From: Asparagopsis taxiformis
Taxonomy: Eukaryota > Rhodophyta > Florideophyceae > Bonnemaisoniales > Bonnemaisoniaceae
Assembly: GCA_030407315.1 (NCBI GenBank)
Contig: JALQPE010000143.1
Coordinates: 1 to 64,000 of the forward strand
Direction of reading: 5' to 3'
Length of the DNA stretch: 64,000 nt
The notes below the pieces were generated by a model that did no database searches, had not been told where the DNA came from, and worked only from the letters and a program-made list of their open reading frames with translations. Numbering within the stretch: position 1 is the stretch's first letter; every line of letters starts with the position of its first letter. Of the stretch, positions 42,399-52,633 are shown piece after piece. A program made the position numbers and the translations under genes.

Positions 42399-44663
42399 CT
42401 AAAGCCGACGTGGCCTACGAACTAACCTAGGAACGACATAGTAGCGACGGGAACGCTTGCCCGCAGGGTCATACGGACCAGGGCCTTCGCCGCGGCTATC
42501 GTGGCTGCGGCTGCGACTGGGCTGAACGAAGCCCGGCGCGTACGGATCGACGGTCTGCGTGACCACGGGGGCTCGCTCGCGACGCGACGCGGGATCCCTA
42601 GCGTAAGGATCCGCAGTCCCGTGACTGCGCGTATCCGAAGGGCGCGCCGAAGCGGGGTCGCGTGGCAGGTACGCCGCTGCGTGACCATACCCGACGGGGT
42701 CGCCGAAGCCGCCGCCACTCGCGTAACCGTAAGGTTCATTACGAACGCCAACGGGCGGTGCGTAACCACGAGCCGCCGCGGCGAGACGCTCGGAAATCGC
42801 GCGTTCCGTTGCCAAGCGGGCAGTCAGGTCCAACGTCTGGGCCCTGAACTCTTCGGCTGCGCGAGCCACGGACGAGATGAGGGAACGAATAACCCAGCCG
42901 TCCGCACGAGGCGGAGCGGCCATCGACGTACCGAGAAGCCGACGGGCATCCTCATCGGAGACGCGGTCGTCCAGGCTCACGAAGCGTGGCGCGCGCTCGG
43001 CCGGCGTGGCCACATCCGGACGACCGACGCGGGCAACGTTGCCCCCTCCCGTAGCCTCGCGTGGCACGATCTCTCGAGGATCCGGCGCACGCGGCGCTTC
43101 GTTTTGATGGCCACGACGGCCAGAACGCGTCCCGCGGGGGCGCTCGTTGCCCCCGAGGCCGCCGAAATAACCGGTACGATTGCCACGACGGCGTTCGGAA
43201 CGGGAAGCGACCCGCAGCACGTAAGCCCCATCGCTGCGCACGGAGACGAACTCCTGGTTATCGCCGCTTGCGTAATCGGGACGTATAACCCGATACTCCG
43301 GCCCCAACGCAAGGGCGCCGCGAGCCTCAGCCAACGCGCTGGTAACGGAGACGAACGTGTCGGAACCGTCCACCGGGATTGCACGAAGCATCTCGTAGTC
43401 GGCCAGGAAGTCCAACGTGGACTCCGGCAGTAGGCACGCGCGCCCGAACACACGACGTTCCACGAACAGCGAGCATGCGAGCATCGCTGCGTGTTCGATA
43501 TCCACGGCCATGAGGAAACGTTCCTTCACGGGGGCAGGCGCGTCCTTCACGGCATCGGTAAAGTAGTGCACCACGCGTGGTAGCAACGTGGACGACCCAC
43601 GGGGGTACGGAAACTCCTCTACTACTTCCGGCAACGGCGGGAAGTAGAGTTCGCTCGGGATGGCCCACGGAGCCGACGCGTGCGACACGCGGTAGTCGTC
43701 CGCGTTCACGTGACGGAGCGCGAAATGGTCGTACGACACCACGCTCTTGGAGATGACGCTCAACGAAAGAGCAGTCTTCCATTCGGCACGTTGCCTTTCG
43801 GAAAGTGTCCGCGGACATACGAAGACGGACGCCACCGAGATGAACGGCGGTTCCTCGGGCGTCCCCTTCCACAGGAACGCGTCCATACGATCGACGTAGA
43901 TCGCGTCGTTGACGTCACGCAACCACGAGCGGTCGCAACGTATCGACGCCGGGATCTGGTAACGTTCCAATCCCGGTGGCCCGTTGGCGAAACGACGCCC
44001 GGCTGCCCGCCCCCACGTATCCTCGGCGGAACGCATGTAGTCGACAACCGCGCGGGCGTCTAGACGATCTTTTGCCAACGTGGCGAGATCGTCATCCGTG
44101 ATACCCACACGGGGCAACGCAGCCCACGCGTGGGTCAGGACGCCTACGTTTAGCGCCGCACCGCCACGTGAGGCGGTGCCGACTGTCCCAACGGGGTCAC
44201 CACCCTCCGGCGAGGGATCCTGGCGAGGGGAACGCGGCGAGCCATCACGACGAGGCACGCCCGTGAGGGCCGCCGCCACAGCACGACGCGAACGAGCGGC
44301 CGCTACCATCGCGTCTACACCCATCGACGGGGCCGCGGCATCCGGAATGATGGGTGACGAATTCCCCGAGTCGGACGCCGTTGCGTCATCATCACGTGGG
44401 GCAACGGCCCTAGCAGCCTCGGCAGGCGTCACGGAAGCCACCAGGCGAGACGGAGCCATCGGGCGAGACGACGAGGCGACGGCCTGCGAAGCAACGGCTT
44501 GACCCGCCCTAACGGATGGGGCGGGCGCGACGGACGCTTCCGTCGCTGGCGCCGCACCGGCTCCGACGAGGGAGGGAGCGCCCTGCGAAGGGTTCCTCGC
44601 TCCACCTCCAGCAGAGCCGGCGGGCCGCGGAGTGTTAGCATCGGTACTACGAGTCGTAACCAT
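42399..44663 (-). CDS. Intact Gag-like protein of a GC-rich LTR element
   Basis: I choose ATG 44663 (MVTTRSTDANTPRPAG); the open frame upstream has no better ATG. 755 residues. Layout: an Ala/Pro/Ser-rich disordered N-terminus (1-180), a folded middle (about 185-470; SWLRDVNDAIYVDRMDAFLW, ELYFPPLPEVVEEFPYPRG, CLLPESTLDFLADYEM), a basic Arg/Gly-rich segment (about 510-580), a short coiled coil (AARATEEF-like, LATERAISERLAAAA) and a Tyr/Pro/Arg/Gly-rich tail. There is no zinc knuckle, protease or reverse transcriptase. It matches the layout of the decayed gene at 1667-4317. It lies about 600 bp inside an LTR (45259-45920) in the orientation expected for a minus-strand element. Gag is the most likely identity; no pol follows, so the element is non-autonomous or truncated. 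Confidence 0.55.
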   Translation of the reverse strand: MVTTRSTDANTPRPAGSAGGGARNPSQGAPSLVGAGAAPATEASVAPAPSVRAGQAVASQAVASSSRPMAPSRLVASVTPAEAARAVAPRDDDATASDSGNSSPIIPDAAAPSMGVDAMVAAARSRRAVAAALTGVPRRDGSPRSPRQDPSPEGGDPVGTVGTASRGGAALNVGVLTHAWAALPRVGITDDDLATLAKDRLDARAVVDYMRSAEDTWGRAAGRRFANGPPGLERYQIPASIRCDRSWLRDVNDAIYVDRMDAFLWKGTPEEPPFISVASVFVCPRTLSERQRAEWKTALSLSVISKSVVSYDHFALRHVNADDYRVSHASAPWAIPSELYFPPLPEVVEEFPYPRGSSTLLPRVVHYFTDAVKDAPAPVKERFLMAVDIEHAAMLACSLFVERRVFGRACLLPESTLDFLADYEMLRAIPVDGSDTFVSVTSALAEARGALALGPEYRVIRPDYASGDNQEFVSVRSDGAYVLRVASRSERRRGNRTGYFGGLGGNERPRGTRSGRRGHQNEAPRAPDPREIVPREATGGGNVARVGRPDVATPAERAPRFVSLDDRVSDEDARRLLGTSMAAPPRADGWVIRSLISSVARAAEEFRAQTLDLTARLATERAISERLAAAARGYAPPVGVRNEPYGYASGGGFGDPVGYGHAAAYLPRDPASARPSDTRSHGTADPYARDPASRRERAPVVTQTVDPYAPGFVQPSRSRSHDSRGEGPGPYDPAGKRSRRYYVVPRLVRRPRRL

Positions 44664-45258
44664 CGTGGTTACGCTGTACACGATAATTACGACGAGTGCA
44701 ACGAGCACGACGACGAGAGCCACGCGGGCTGGACGAAACAAGAGAACGAAAGGAACGGAGGTAGTAGTACCCAGCGGGGGAAAGAGGAAAGGGAGAACGA
44801 AAGGCAACGGCCTGGATGACGATGGTGAGAGGAAGGGTGAGCGACGATCGCTATCACGTTAAGCCGCGGCTTAAATAACCTTCGGACGACCGTTGTCGTA
44901 ATGCCCGCTGGCAGATTCACGAAAGGGCCGCGGCCTGCGCACGTATCGCGCTGAATTGAAGCACACCCGCGTGGTGGAATTGGACACTGCATTCGTTGCA
45001 GGGAAACGCCTAAGCGAGGCATTGACGAACGATGCCAACGGGCGGGCCTCGATGATTACGAAAGAGCCGGAGCGCACGCGCGCGCTCCGGCGCCGTGGCG
45101 ATTCGATCAGCCAACCGGGCCGCGTACGTTTAAACGAGATTTTTCGGGACAACTGCCACGTCCGCAGTTGTACCCGAAAAGGCGCCACGGCCCCGTGTCT
45201 CAGGCGCGTCCTGACGGGCCTCGCGTGGCCGGGACGTCCACGTGTGGGGCTGGGGCTG

Positions 45259-45920
45259 TGTAGTATACGTGGCAATTCCGAAATTACAAATATTTGCGAT
45301 TTCCGCGGAATTCGAATTTCGGCGGACACGACCGGCGACAGCAATGCACGAACATTGCTGGCGAGTGCGCGCGCGCAACCGGCACACGTGTGCAACGAAC
45401 GTACTGGCAACGGACAACGGACCAACGGGTCCCTACGTGCGACCCACAAGGTTCTTTCCCATTCGGGGACGTTACGAGCGGTGTTTACACTGTAAAGCGA
45501 TGCCATCGTGGCTATATAGGTATTGGCATCGTGCCGGGAGGGAAAGGGGACAATACATCGAACGAGCAACGGCTCTAGTCTACGACTGACTTCTACATTT
45601 TACGTTTACGTTTTGCCTAGCGAGGCTTCGTCTCCGTCGAGCTGCGTACTCCCTACCCATCGCCGCACGTAAGGCTGATTGCGTGTAGTGCCTCCAGGCT
45701 TGGTTGAGAGCGCCTCTGGTGACGTACCACCTCGTTTGCTAACGTAATCCTCGCGTGGATTGTTGCGTCGTGACGCTCGTGTCTACTCGCTAACCTATCT
45801 CTACCGTTCTACCTAACATACAGTCAAAACACCAGCGGGTGGACTGTTCGTTTCGTTTCGTAAGGACAGCGTGTCCACTAGCTCGTACCAGCTACTTCGT
45901 CACCGAACTATCGTTCCACA
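45259..45920 (-). mobile_element. LTR (family A) next to the Gag-like gene
   Basis: TG...CA on either strand: plus reading begins TGTAGTATACGTGG and ends GTTCCACA. It is similar along its length to 58219-58893 and 62794-63467. Flanking 5-mers (GGCTG and CATAG) do not match, as expected if this is one LTR of a larger element, here the 5' LTR for the minus-strand gag. I found no convincing primer-binding site next to its inner end. Confidence 0.75.
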
Positions 45921-46498
45921 CATAGAATACAGGTAGTGTAATACATGTTATTATTTTACAGTGTAAAGGCGCTCGTCCAAAATAAATTACCACTTGTGGG
46001 TCAGTCGTAGTGGACCCGAGGTCCGATAAGCACCCAGCTCACCTTTAAGATGGTTTACAGTGAGGGAGGGTCCTACAAGTGTGTCTCGTGGGTAGTTTGA
46101 CGGCTTACCTGACTGGCGAGTCCCGGGCTTCGATTTGGCCAATCATGTGGCAGCACTTGCCTATTCGGGGCAAGCCCAAAATGCCTACTACAGATAGAAG
46201 AGAAAGGAACTTTTGATTTTGGGTTTGGTGCGGGAGATTGTGACCCGTTGATTGCGATCCCTTTTGCGATGCCGTCGGGGTTCGTTGATAATGTGAGAGC
46301 GGGCAGATTTCTGTAGTGATCGTCTAGCAGGGGGAGTGGAAGAAGGACGTTTGAATTTAATTCGATCGCGTAGGTGTTTTCTAGTGACTAATTTAGAGGA
46401 GATGGTGCGTGCAGTATGTTCCTTGTGGAAGGAGAGTGACTTGCGAGGAGAAGCGTTGCTGGAGAGAATTTATATACCTTTATCCTTTGTGGCAGTGG
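45921..46498. other. Gene-free stretch between LTR A and Copia remnant
   Basis: No supported coding region. The minus strand may carry further decayed Copia sequence, but no motif is readable. Confidence 0.3.
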
Positions 46499-47909
46499 CT
46501 AGGACATTTCTGGGGGACGGGGGGATGACGTTCTTGTGATGTATGCCTTGTCATGTTGGAAGACAACATCGTGAGACTTGGTCACTTGGGCAACTGAAAG
46601 GAGGTTGGAGTGAAGATCTGGTCCGACTATAGCCGTATGAGAGGGAAGCAGGACATTGTCATCAATAGGAATGTATATATTGTCACAGTGGGTGATACGA
46701 GATGTGTGTCCATCGCCGGTGCGCGTGCGGGACGAGATTTTTTTCATTCCTGGTACAGGATGGATGAGATGCGACGGGTCAGCACCGGAATCTAAAATCT
46801 AGGATGTACAGAGAGCGGTGCCACAACGTACGGTGTCGTCTGATTCAGCGTCATCGGAGGTGTTTGGATTGTACACGGGATTAGAGAGGTTGGCCTTGCT
46901 CCTGGGTGTCTTCTTGGTGGCTGTAGGATGCCGGGAGGTGGAAGATAGGTATGAATTGCGCAAACGACATTCGGAGGTGGAGTGGTAGAAGGAGCCGTGC
47001 ACAGTGCACCATGGTCCGGAATGGCCAAGAGGGGGTTTGCTGTGGTTTTGCGGATTGGTGCGCCGTGGCAAGGGTGATCTGCGGGTACGGTGGCGAGGTG
47101 AATGACGGGGTTGTACGGAGCGAGGGAGAATTTGGGGTTGTGCGCGTGTGACTGTAGCTGTACGCTTAGTGATCTCGTCGTGCCTGGCCATCATGGCAAC
47201 GATGTGGTCTTTGGATAAGGGGGAGCTAGGATGAAGAGCATTAAGTGTTTCGATTTTCGGGGTAGTTAGCACGAATCATCAACGCGCGTATTTCATTGTG
47301 TTGCGCCACGTAATCGGAGACAGTGAACGAGGATTCTCATTTGATGCTTTGTGATTTTCCGCGAAGGTTTTCATCAGTGTGTTCCGGATTTCGAGCGGTT
47401 AGGTGACTGTGGATCTTGGAGAAAAGAGTGTGCACGGAGCCAGAAAGTTCTACATCCGTAAAGAATGTCATGACTTCCGTGGACAGGGATGGTAGAACGA
47501 GGAGTTGGGCTTGTGAGTTTTTGTCACGATGTAACGCAGCTTCCTCCGGTATGCTAATGTTCGGTACAGCTTGGAGGAGATAGTGGAGTACCTTGTGCAT
47601 TCGCGCATAGTGTTCGATACTGATTCGCCAAGGGATATAGTTGGGGAATGTGAGGAGGGGAATGTCCACCTGATGTTGGGAAGGGAAAGAAGGGGTAGAC
47701 ATCGGAAAAGACGAGATAATGGGCACGGACGGCGTCGGGTGAGTGGGGAGTTGGCGGGAGTTGTCGTCGCCGGATGGTATAGTGTGGCGGGAGTTGTTGT
47801 CGCCGATAGCTGGTAAGGAGCCGGAAAAGGGAGATATGCTGTCAGGGGGATTGGTAATCTGAATATGGATGACGGCTGGTGGGCTTTCGCAGTGTGCATC
47901 TGGGTCCAT
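46499..47909 (-). pseudogene. Copia-type gag and pre-integrase remnant
   Basis: Three minus-strand pieces in two or more frames. 47909-47337 has TFPNYIPWRISIEHYARMHKVLHYL and LSTEVMTFFTDVELSGSVHTLF, typical of the Copia Gag (UBN2-like) domain. A shifted frame gives TVSDYVAQHNEIRALMIRANY. 47272-46799 has a CxxxHGxxxHxxxxC knuckle (CTVHGSFYHSTSEC). 46747-46499 has the protease-to-pre-integrase passage VGPDLHSNLLSVAQVT. Several frame changes and truncation show it is dead. No LTRs were found for it. Confidence 0.75.
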
Positions 47910-47989
47910 AACCTGTGAGGAGGATCAATGTCTCTTGGTTCAGTTTACTGAGCAGGAGCGACGGCGGATGATCTAAGTGCTGGTTGTGT

Positions 47990-49380
47990 ACTGTAATTCA
48001 TAGTGAATATGAAAGTTATTTGTTAGAGCGAAATGACGTAACCCTTCGAGCTGTATAGCTCATGTATCACCACCAGGTATTTCCACCTTCATTTTAACAC
48101 TGATTCAATGTCTCTACTTTCACCTCTACCCTTGGAGTTGGAACTAGCGACCGAATATGGTACGAAATGCTTTCTTCGTGAAAGAAAAGGAAGAGTCAGC
48201 TTCGGAGGACGAGAAGTCATAAATTGACGATAAGAACGGTTGTTGCAGCATTTTTTTGGAAGTGGAGGTCGTTAATATCAGATGCAGGTATCAAACTGTC
48301 GCGGAGTTGCTTTGCAAATTCGCCATCCATTCATCCCCCCCCCCCCTTTTTTGATGTGTGATCTAACGAATTGTTTTCCATATTTCTTCTGTCCAACCAA
48401 TCAGAAAGCGCTGAATACCGGATAAATGGAATGGATGGTTCTATTGGTCCAACTGTCTCGGGCAACGAAGGAATATGATTGGGGCACAGTACGGTTTGAA
48501 GCCGTGGGGTTTCTCTACATTTCCGCCGAGGTATCCCTGTTCTTTTCCGATTTTGGCCACTGGGGAAGCGGTTACTGACGAGCAATTGGCGATTCAAGCA
48601 CTACCCATATAGACTATTTGAATCGATGTTGGTATGTTGTGCACTGCTGAACGTGACACGTCCTGGCAGTGATGCTTTCCTTATGTTATATGTCCGGCCA
48701 ATGGTAGGACAGTTGTCTTCCTCTCGCGTCTCGTTACGTTGGGCAGGAAGAAAGTCTGAAATTGAATACAAAATTCTGGCGGATGCAAGAGTGACTGGGA
48801 TCGGTGGTATATAATGCGAGAAAGTGCCAGCTCAGCTCTCGCAACCACACCAATACTCGTTCCTCCTGACAAGATTGCGACTGTATGGCCAGACGAGTCT
48901 ATTTCCCCGTCAACAAAGTGATGTGGCATATCCTGCTGGAAGGGAAGTATGGTTGAATACTTGCATGCAGAATAACAATCATCAATCCACACGAGTAGGT
49001 TTCAGCTTGCACGAAGAGCCTCCTTTGGCGATGTCAATTCATTATGTATCCGCCAGAGTTGACGATTATATGCCAATTTTATTCACAATTCTTTGTCAGG
49101 GGGATCATGTCAGTTACACAATTAGATCACGTCGTCCTTCGTTCTTCCAAAGTTGCCAGCTCAGTGCAAAATATATCACACCAACTTACATCGTTGTGCC
49201 GAAATAAGCGAGGGAAGGCTTTCCGCAGACGCAGGTAACGGTATTTTACTACACCCTCTTCGCCTCACCCGACCAGACCATTACCGCCCATCTTTATCTC
49301 CCGATGTACATGTATAGCGCATGCCGAGACCACGTTTTCATTAAGCCGACGTGTTTCAATCTCAACTCTCGTCCTTTCCT
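47990..49380. other. Intergenic stretch with a C12T6 run
   Basis: No gene I can support. A run of 12 C followed by 6 T lies at 48335-48352. A plus-strand frame at 48824-49207 has no recognisable domain. The 3' part is upstream sequence of the receptor-like gene that starts at 49381. Confidence 0.4.
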
Positions 49381-51129
49381 ATGCTTCGGCTCTCTGCGAT
49401 TCTCCCTTCTGTGCTTCTAGCACTCACCTGTTTCTCACGTGTTCATTCTATTTCTTCTCCAGTTTCGGGCGAGTACGATTGCGAAGCTCACGACCCCTTT
49501 CAGGGCAAAAGCGAACCTCCCAACTGCCTAGCCCGACTGAAACAATTTCCACAGGAATACGACGTCTGCAGGAATTCAATTTGCTACCTCTTCCTCCAGG
49601 AGCCTCCCTTTATTTTTCTTGACCCTAAACAGTTCAACAGTTCTGCCGAAGCCATTCAATTGCAGAAGCCTTTCAGATGTGGTGATCCGACATCGTTTCA
49701 TCCCTCGCTAGGAGGGATTGCCTTTGAACTTCACCGAGTCACCAGTTCCAGAGACTACTACTGTATGTGGGCTGGTCATGGCAGCAACTGCACCTTCAAC
49801 CAACTCGTTGACTACACACAGATTCAGGCAGATAACGGTTATCAATTCGGTATAACCGGTTTGCTTCTTGAAACCCCCCAGCGCCAATGTCATCATGAGG
49901 CTTCTGCCCCACTAATTGACAACTCAGTTATTATTATCGGCCGCCGTAACACAGAATCACAAAAGGGACAGGACGCCCTCAAGCAACTCATACGGCCTTT
50001 CAACTGGGCTACATGGCTCATCTTCCTTCTTGTTGTCGTTGTTTTTGTCTCTGTTTGTTTCACAATTGCTGTCCGCTTCCATGTGTTTCGCGGGCGCTCC
50101 CTTGTCACTGCGTTTTTCATTTTCACCGGCGAGCGCGATGAGGCGATGGCGTACGAAGCGCAGACACACGCAAGTCGTCATCTTGCATCGCCTTCCAAGT
50201 CTTCGAATCATCTGTACAACATTTCTGAAAGTTCAGATATTGTATTCGCCACAAAGTATGGTTTGTCAATGACTCTTTATCGCATCGCTCTCGTGGCATT
50301 TCTTGGCATTTTCATTCTATTCTATGAGGTTGCTGTCGTTAATTTCCTCTTTCAGCAGCAATCGCTGTTCATTTCACAGTCTGTTCGCGCACTTACTGTT
50401 GAAGAGCTAAAAAAGTATTCGGTACTCAAGGGTTCTGCTTTGGAAAATGTTTGGAACGCCACTGTGAACAGTCAGGAAAATCTAAAATTTCAAGGAGACA
50501 ACGTTCCTTGGGCGAGATGTGATAGCGCGACACAATGTGTAAATTGGACAGAAAGTGGCCGATCTGATTTTGACGTCACTTTCGAGGTGGTTGGTAAGTT
50601 CTTAATTAACGAAGTGTCGTCATGTGACAACCTGACCATATTCGAGACACAGGATGTTCTGTATCAATTCAACGGTGGCTGGTTGTACAATAGTAGGGTG
50701 AATGATACCGATCGCAAGCTCATTGATCGCGAGCTAATTTCCCTGCGCATTGACGGCACTGTCCGTCGATTTATCGAAGATGAAGTTGGTGGCTTTTCGT
50801 GCAGCAGTGGTCTGCGCGCCGACATTGGTCCCATGATCATTTTGGTGCCTTGTCTCATCTTTGTATTTCCGCCGCTGCTTGGTTCTGTTCTTGTATTATT
50901 GCTCTGGAAGCATACGAAAGGACTGGGACGTTCAGTGCATGCAGGTTCGGTCGCAACATCTGTGAGCAATCACAGTGACGAAGTTGATGAGTTTCCGGAT
51001 GTTGAAATGATTGAAGAGTTAGATCCGATAAGTTTGGAAGACGGGGTTGAGCAGTCTCCAAGCTCGACCAATAACGCGGCGGTATCGGATAGTTCAGAAT
51101 CAGCTTCCTGGAAGTCGGCGTTAGGATGA
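49381..51129 (+). CDS. Ionotropic-receptor-like membrane protein, intronless copy
   Basis: ATG 49381 begins a clear signal peptide (MLRLSAILPSVLLALTCFSRV). 582 residues. A Cys-rich extracellular region follows (about 25-205). A membrane segment WATWLIFLLVVVVFVSVCF lies near 215-240, a second at about 305-335 (IALVAFLGIFILFYEVAVVN) followed by SQSVRALTVEELKKYSVLKG, then a Cys-containing extracellular segment, and a last membrane segment near 490-520 (MIILVPCLIFVFPPLLGSVL). The tail is acidic and cytoplasmic. Order and spacing recall the S1-M1-M3-S2-M4 plan of ionotropic glutamate receptors, and the 'vrsLtveel...S' passage resembles the start of S2, but the usual SYTANLAAF gate motif is not present. 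It is paralogous to the convergent gene at 52634-54685. Likely a surface receptor or channel; ligand unknown. Confidence 0.6.
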   Translation: MLRLSAILPSVLLALTCFSRVHSISSPVSGEYDCEAHDPFQGKSEPPNCLARLKQFPQEYDVCRNSICYLFLQEPPFIFLDPKQFNSSAEAIQLQKPFRCGDPTSFHPSLGGIAFELHRVTSSRDYYCMWAGHGSNCTFNQLVDYTQIQADNGYQFGITGLLLETPQRQCHHEASAPLIDNSVIIIGRRNTESQKGQDALKQLIRPFNWATWLIFLLVVVVFVSVCFTIAVRFHVFRGRSLVTAFFIFTGERDEAMAYEAQTHASRHLASPSKSSNHLYNISESSDIVFATKYGLSMTLYRIALVAFLGIFILFYEVAVVNFLFQQQSLFISQSVRALTVEELKKYSVLKGSALENVWNATVNSQENLKFQGDNVPWARCDSATQCVNWTESGRSDFDVTFEVVGKFLINEVSSCDNLTIFETQDVLYQFNGGWLYNSRVNDTDRKLIDRELISLRIDGTVRRFIEDEVGGFSCSSGLRADIGPMIILVPCLIFVFPPLLGSVLVLLLWKHTKGLGRSVHAGSVATSVSNHSDEVDEFPDVEMIEELDPISLEDGVEQSPSSTNNAAVSDSSESASWKSALG

Positions 51130-51432
51130 GTGATGTAGAACACACTATTTATAGGATCAACATGTAATTTATTGCCGGGACTCAACCCCCACATCAATGT
51201 AACTTTGACCCATAAAACTACTAACAGGACCCCACGGCAGACAATTCTAGTCGAATGGAGGCAGTCAAGAGACTTAGCTGCCGTACCAAAAAATTGAACA
51301 TTTTACTACAAATTTATTTGGTGATACATAATCTCGCAATGCTCCGCGCCCACGATCGCGCGTCGGCAGCACGAATTCGGTTCATCCGGCCAGCTAGACA
51401 TCGGTCACTCTTGGCACTGGCTATCTCGCGTC

Positions 51433-52008
51433 ATGTCGTCTCTTGCCTATACCTCGAGTTGCCCTTTGCGTCCACGCGTTTCAAGACGAACGCATTATCC
51501 GCAACTAGCCTTCGCTTCGGCAGCCATTGCGGCATCATCGATTACTGACTCTGAACCCTTTCCGGTAAAGCCGCTGCAATCTCTCGGTCCCACGGAACGT
51601 GTGGTGGATGTGATCGTTGCAACCACATCCAATTTACTGAATGGCGCAATCTACGGTGCATTGTTTGGTCTCTTCTCGGGCGCATGGAGCACAAGATCAT
51701 TTTCGGGCGCCTTTGCTGAAGCGCGAGCGAACAGTAGATCATGGGGTGTGGTCAGCGGAGTGTATGCGGGCCTGCAAACGGCATCTAAAGTTATTCGAAA
51801 TCGCGATGATCGTGTGAATAGCATCGTCGGAGCCTGTGGATCAGGCGCTGCGTTTACCGCCAAAGCGGGTCCGAGAGCTGCTATGCAAGGTTGTGCTTCT
51901 TTTGCGGCATTGAGTTATCTCATTGATGTGCTTACTGCTCCGAAAGAGGCGTCGCAAGACGCGCAAGATCCGAATTCACCTGAAGTTATTTTACGCAAGA
52001 AGCGTTAG
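51433..52008 (+). CDS. TIM17/22/23-family membrane protein
   Basis: 191 residues from ATG 51433. The second half has the family pattern: Gly-spaced hydrophobic helices NLLNGAIYGALFGLFSGAW and GVVSGVYAGLQTASKV, then the signature RNRDDRVNSIVGACGSGAAF, then GPRAAMQGCASFAALSYLID. The family forms protein- or solute-translocating parts of mitochondrial inner membrane and of plastid membranes (Tim17/22/23, complex I B14.7, OEP16). The first 45 residues are Ser/Arg/Pro-rich and could be a targeting extension. Which family member it is cannot be told. It stands alone between the two receptor-like genes, on the same strand as the first, ending about 625 bp from the last exon of the second. Confidence 0.75.
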   Translation: MSSLAYTSSCPLRPRVSRRTHYPQLAFASAAIAASSITDSEPFPVKPLQSLGPTERVVDVIVATTSNLLNGAIYGALFGLFSGAWSTRSFSGAFAEARANSRSWGVVSGVYAGLQTASKVIRNRDDRVNSIVGACGSGAAFTAKAGPRAAMQGCASFAALSYLIDVLTAPKEASQDAQDPNSPEVILRKKR

Positions 52009-52633
52009 CATATTTCTACGTGTCGCCAGTTCGTCAAAGTTTTGCGTGTCACTATTGCAGTTGAAAATATGATCAGTGTGTGATCGACAGGAGGAAGTTT
52101 GTGATTATAGAAGCTGTTGGGAAGGGCAAAACGCAATTTGTAGTGTGCAAGGTGGTCAGCGTGATGAACGTAAAGTGTATGCAGTCAGTTAACGCAAGGG
52201 GTAAGGACGAATATAAAGTGCCGCCGGGGGACAGCAATTGTGATCGAATACTTTGGATGGCATGGCATCTTCAGTCGGCACATGAACGAATTGGCTTGAT
52301 GGGCTGTTTCGCGATTGCACACTCGCCGATGGCATTTGGATTGGTAGCGTGCTGATCGAAAAATAAATGTCGAAAGTAGTTCCGGCGTCTCAGAATGAAC
52401 TGAAGTTCAGTAAGTTTTAAAGAGTTGAACATGCACCAACATGGAACCGAACCAGTACGTTGCTGTTGCGATCGCAAGTGCTGTAGTAACGCCCATATAA
52501 TTGCGCAGCCATTACCATATTCACGCCTCGAATCACAAACGTTGTTCTTGGGACTCGCATTGCAGTCGCTGAGCAGAATGATGAACAAATCGTATTCTAG
52601 TATACAACATAAATAAAGTAGTATGCTATCGTT
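52009..52633. other. Intergenic stretch
   Basis: No coding region supported. Confidence 0.35.

Noticed and set aside
42399..44807. Extending the Gag-like gene to 44807 with a membrane-like leader
   Set aside because: The codon there is TTG; the first good ATG is 44663, and the upstream Val/Phe-rich stretch lies in probable leader DNA.
49351..49380. Earlier start for the intronless receptor-like gene
   Set aside because: It would need a GTG codon; ATG 49381 opens directly into the signal peptide, as in the paralogue.
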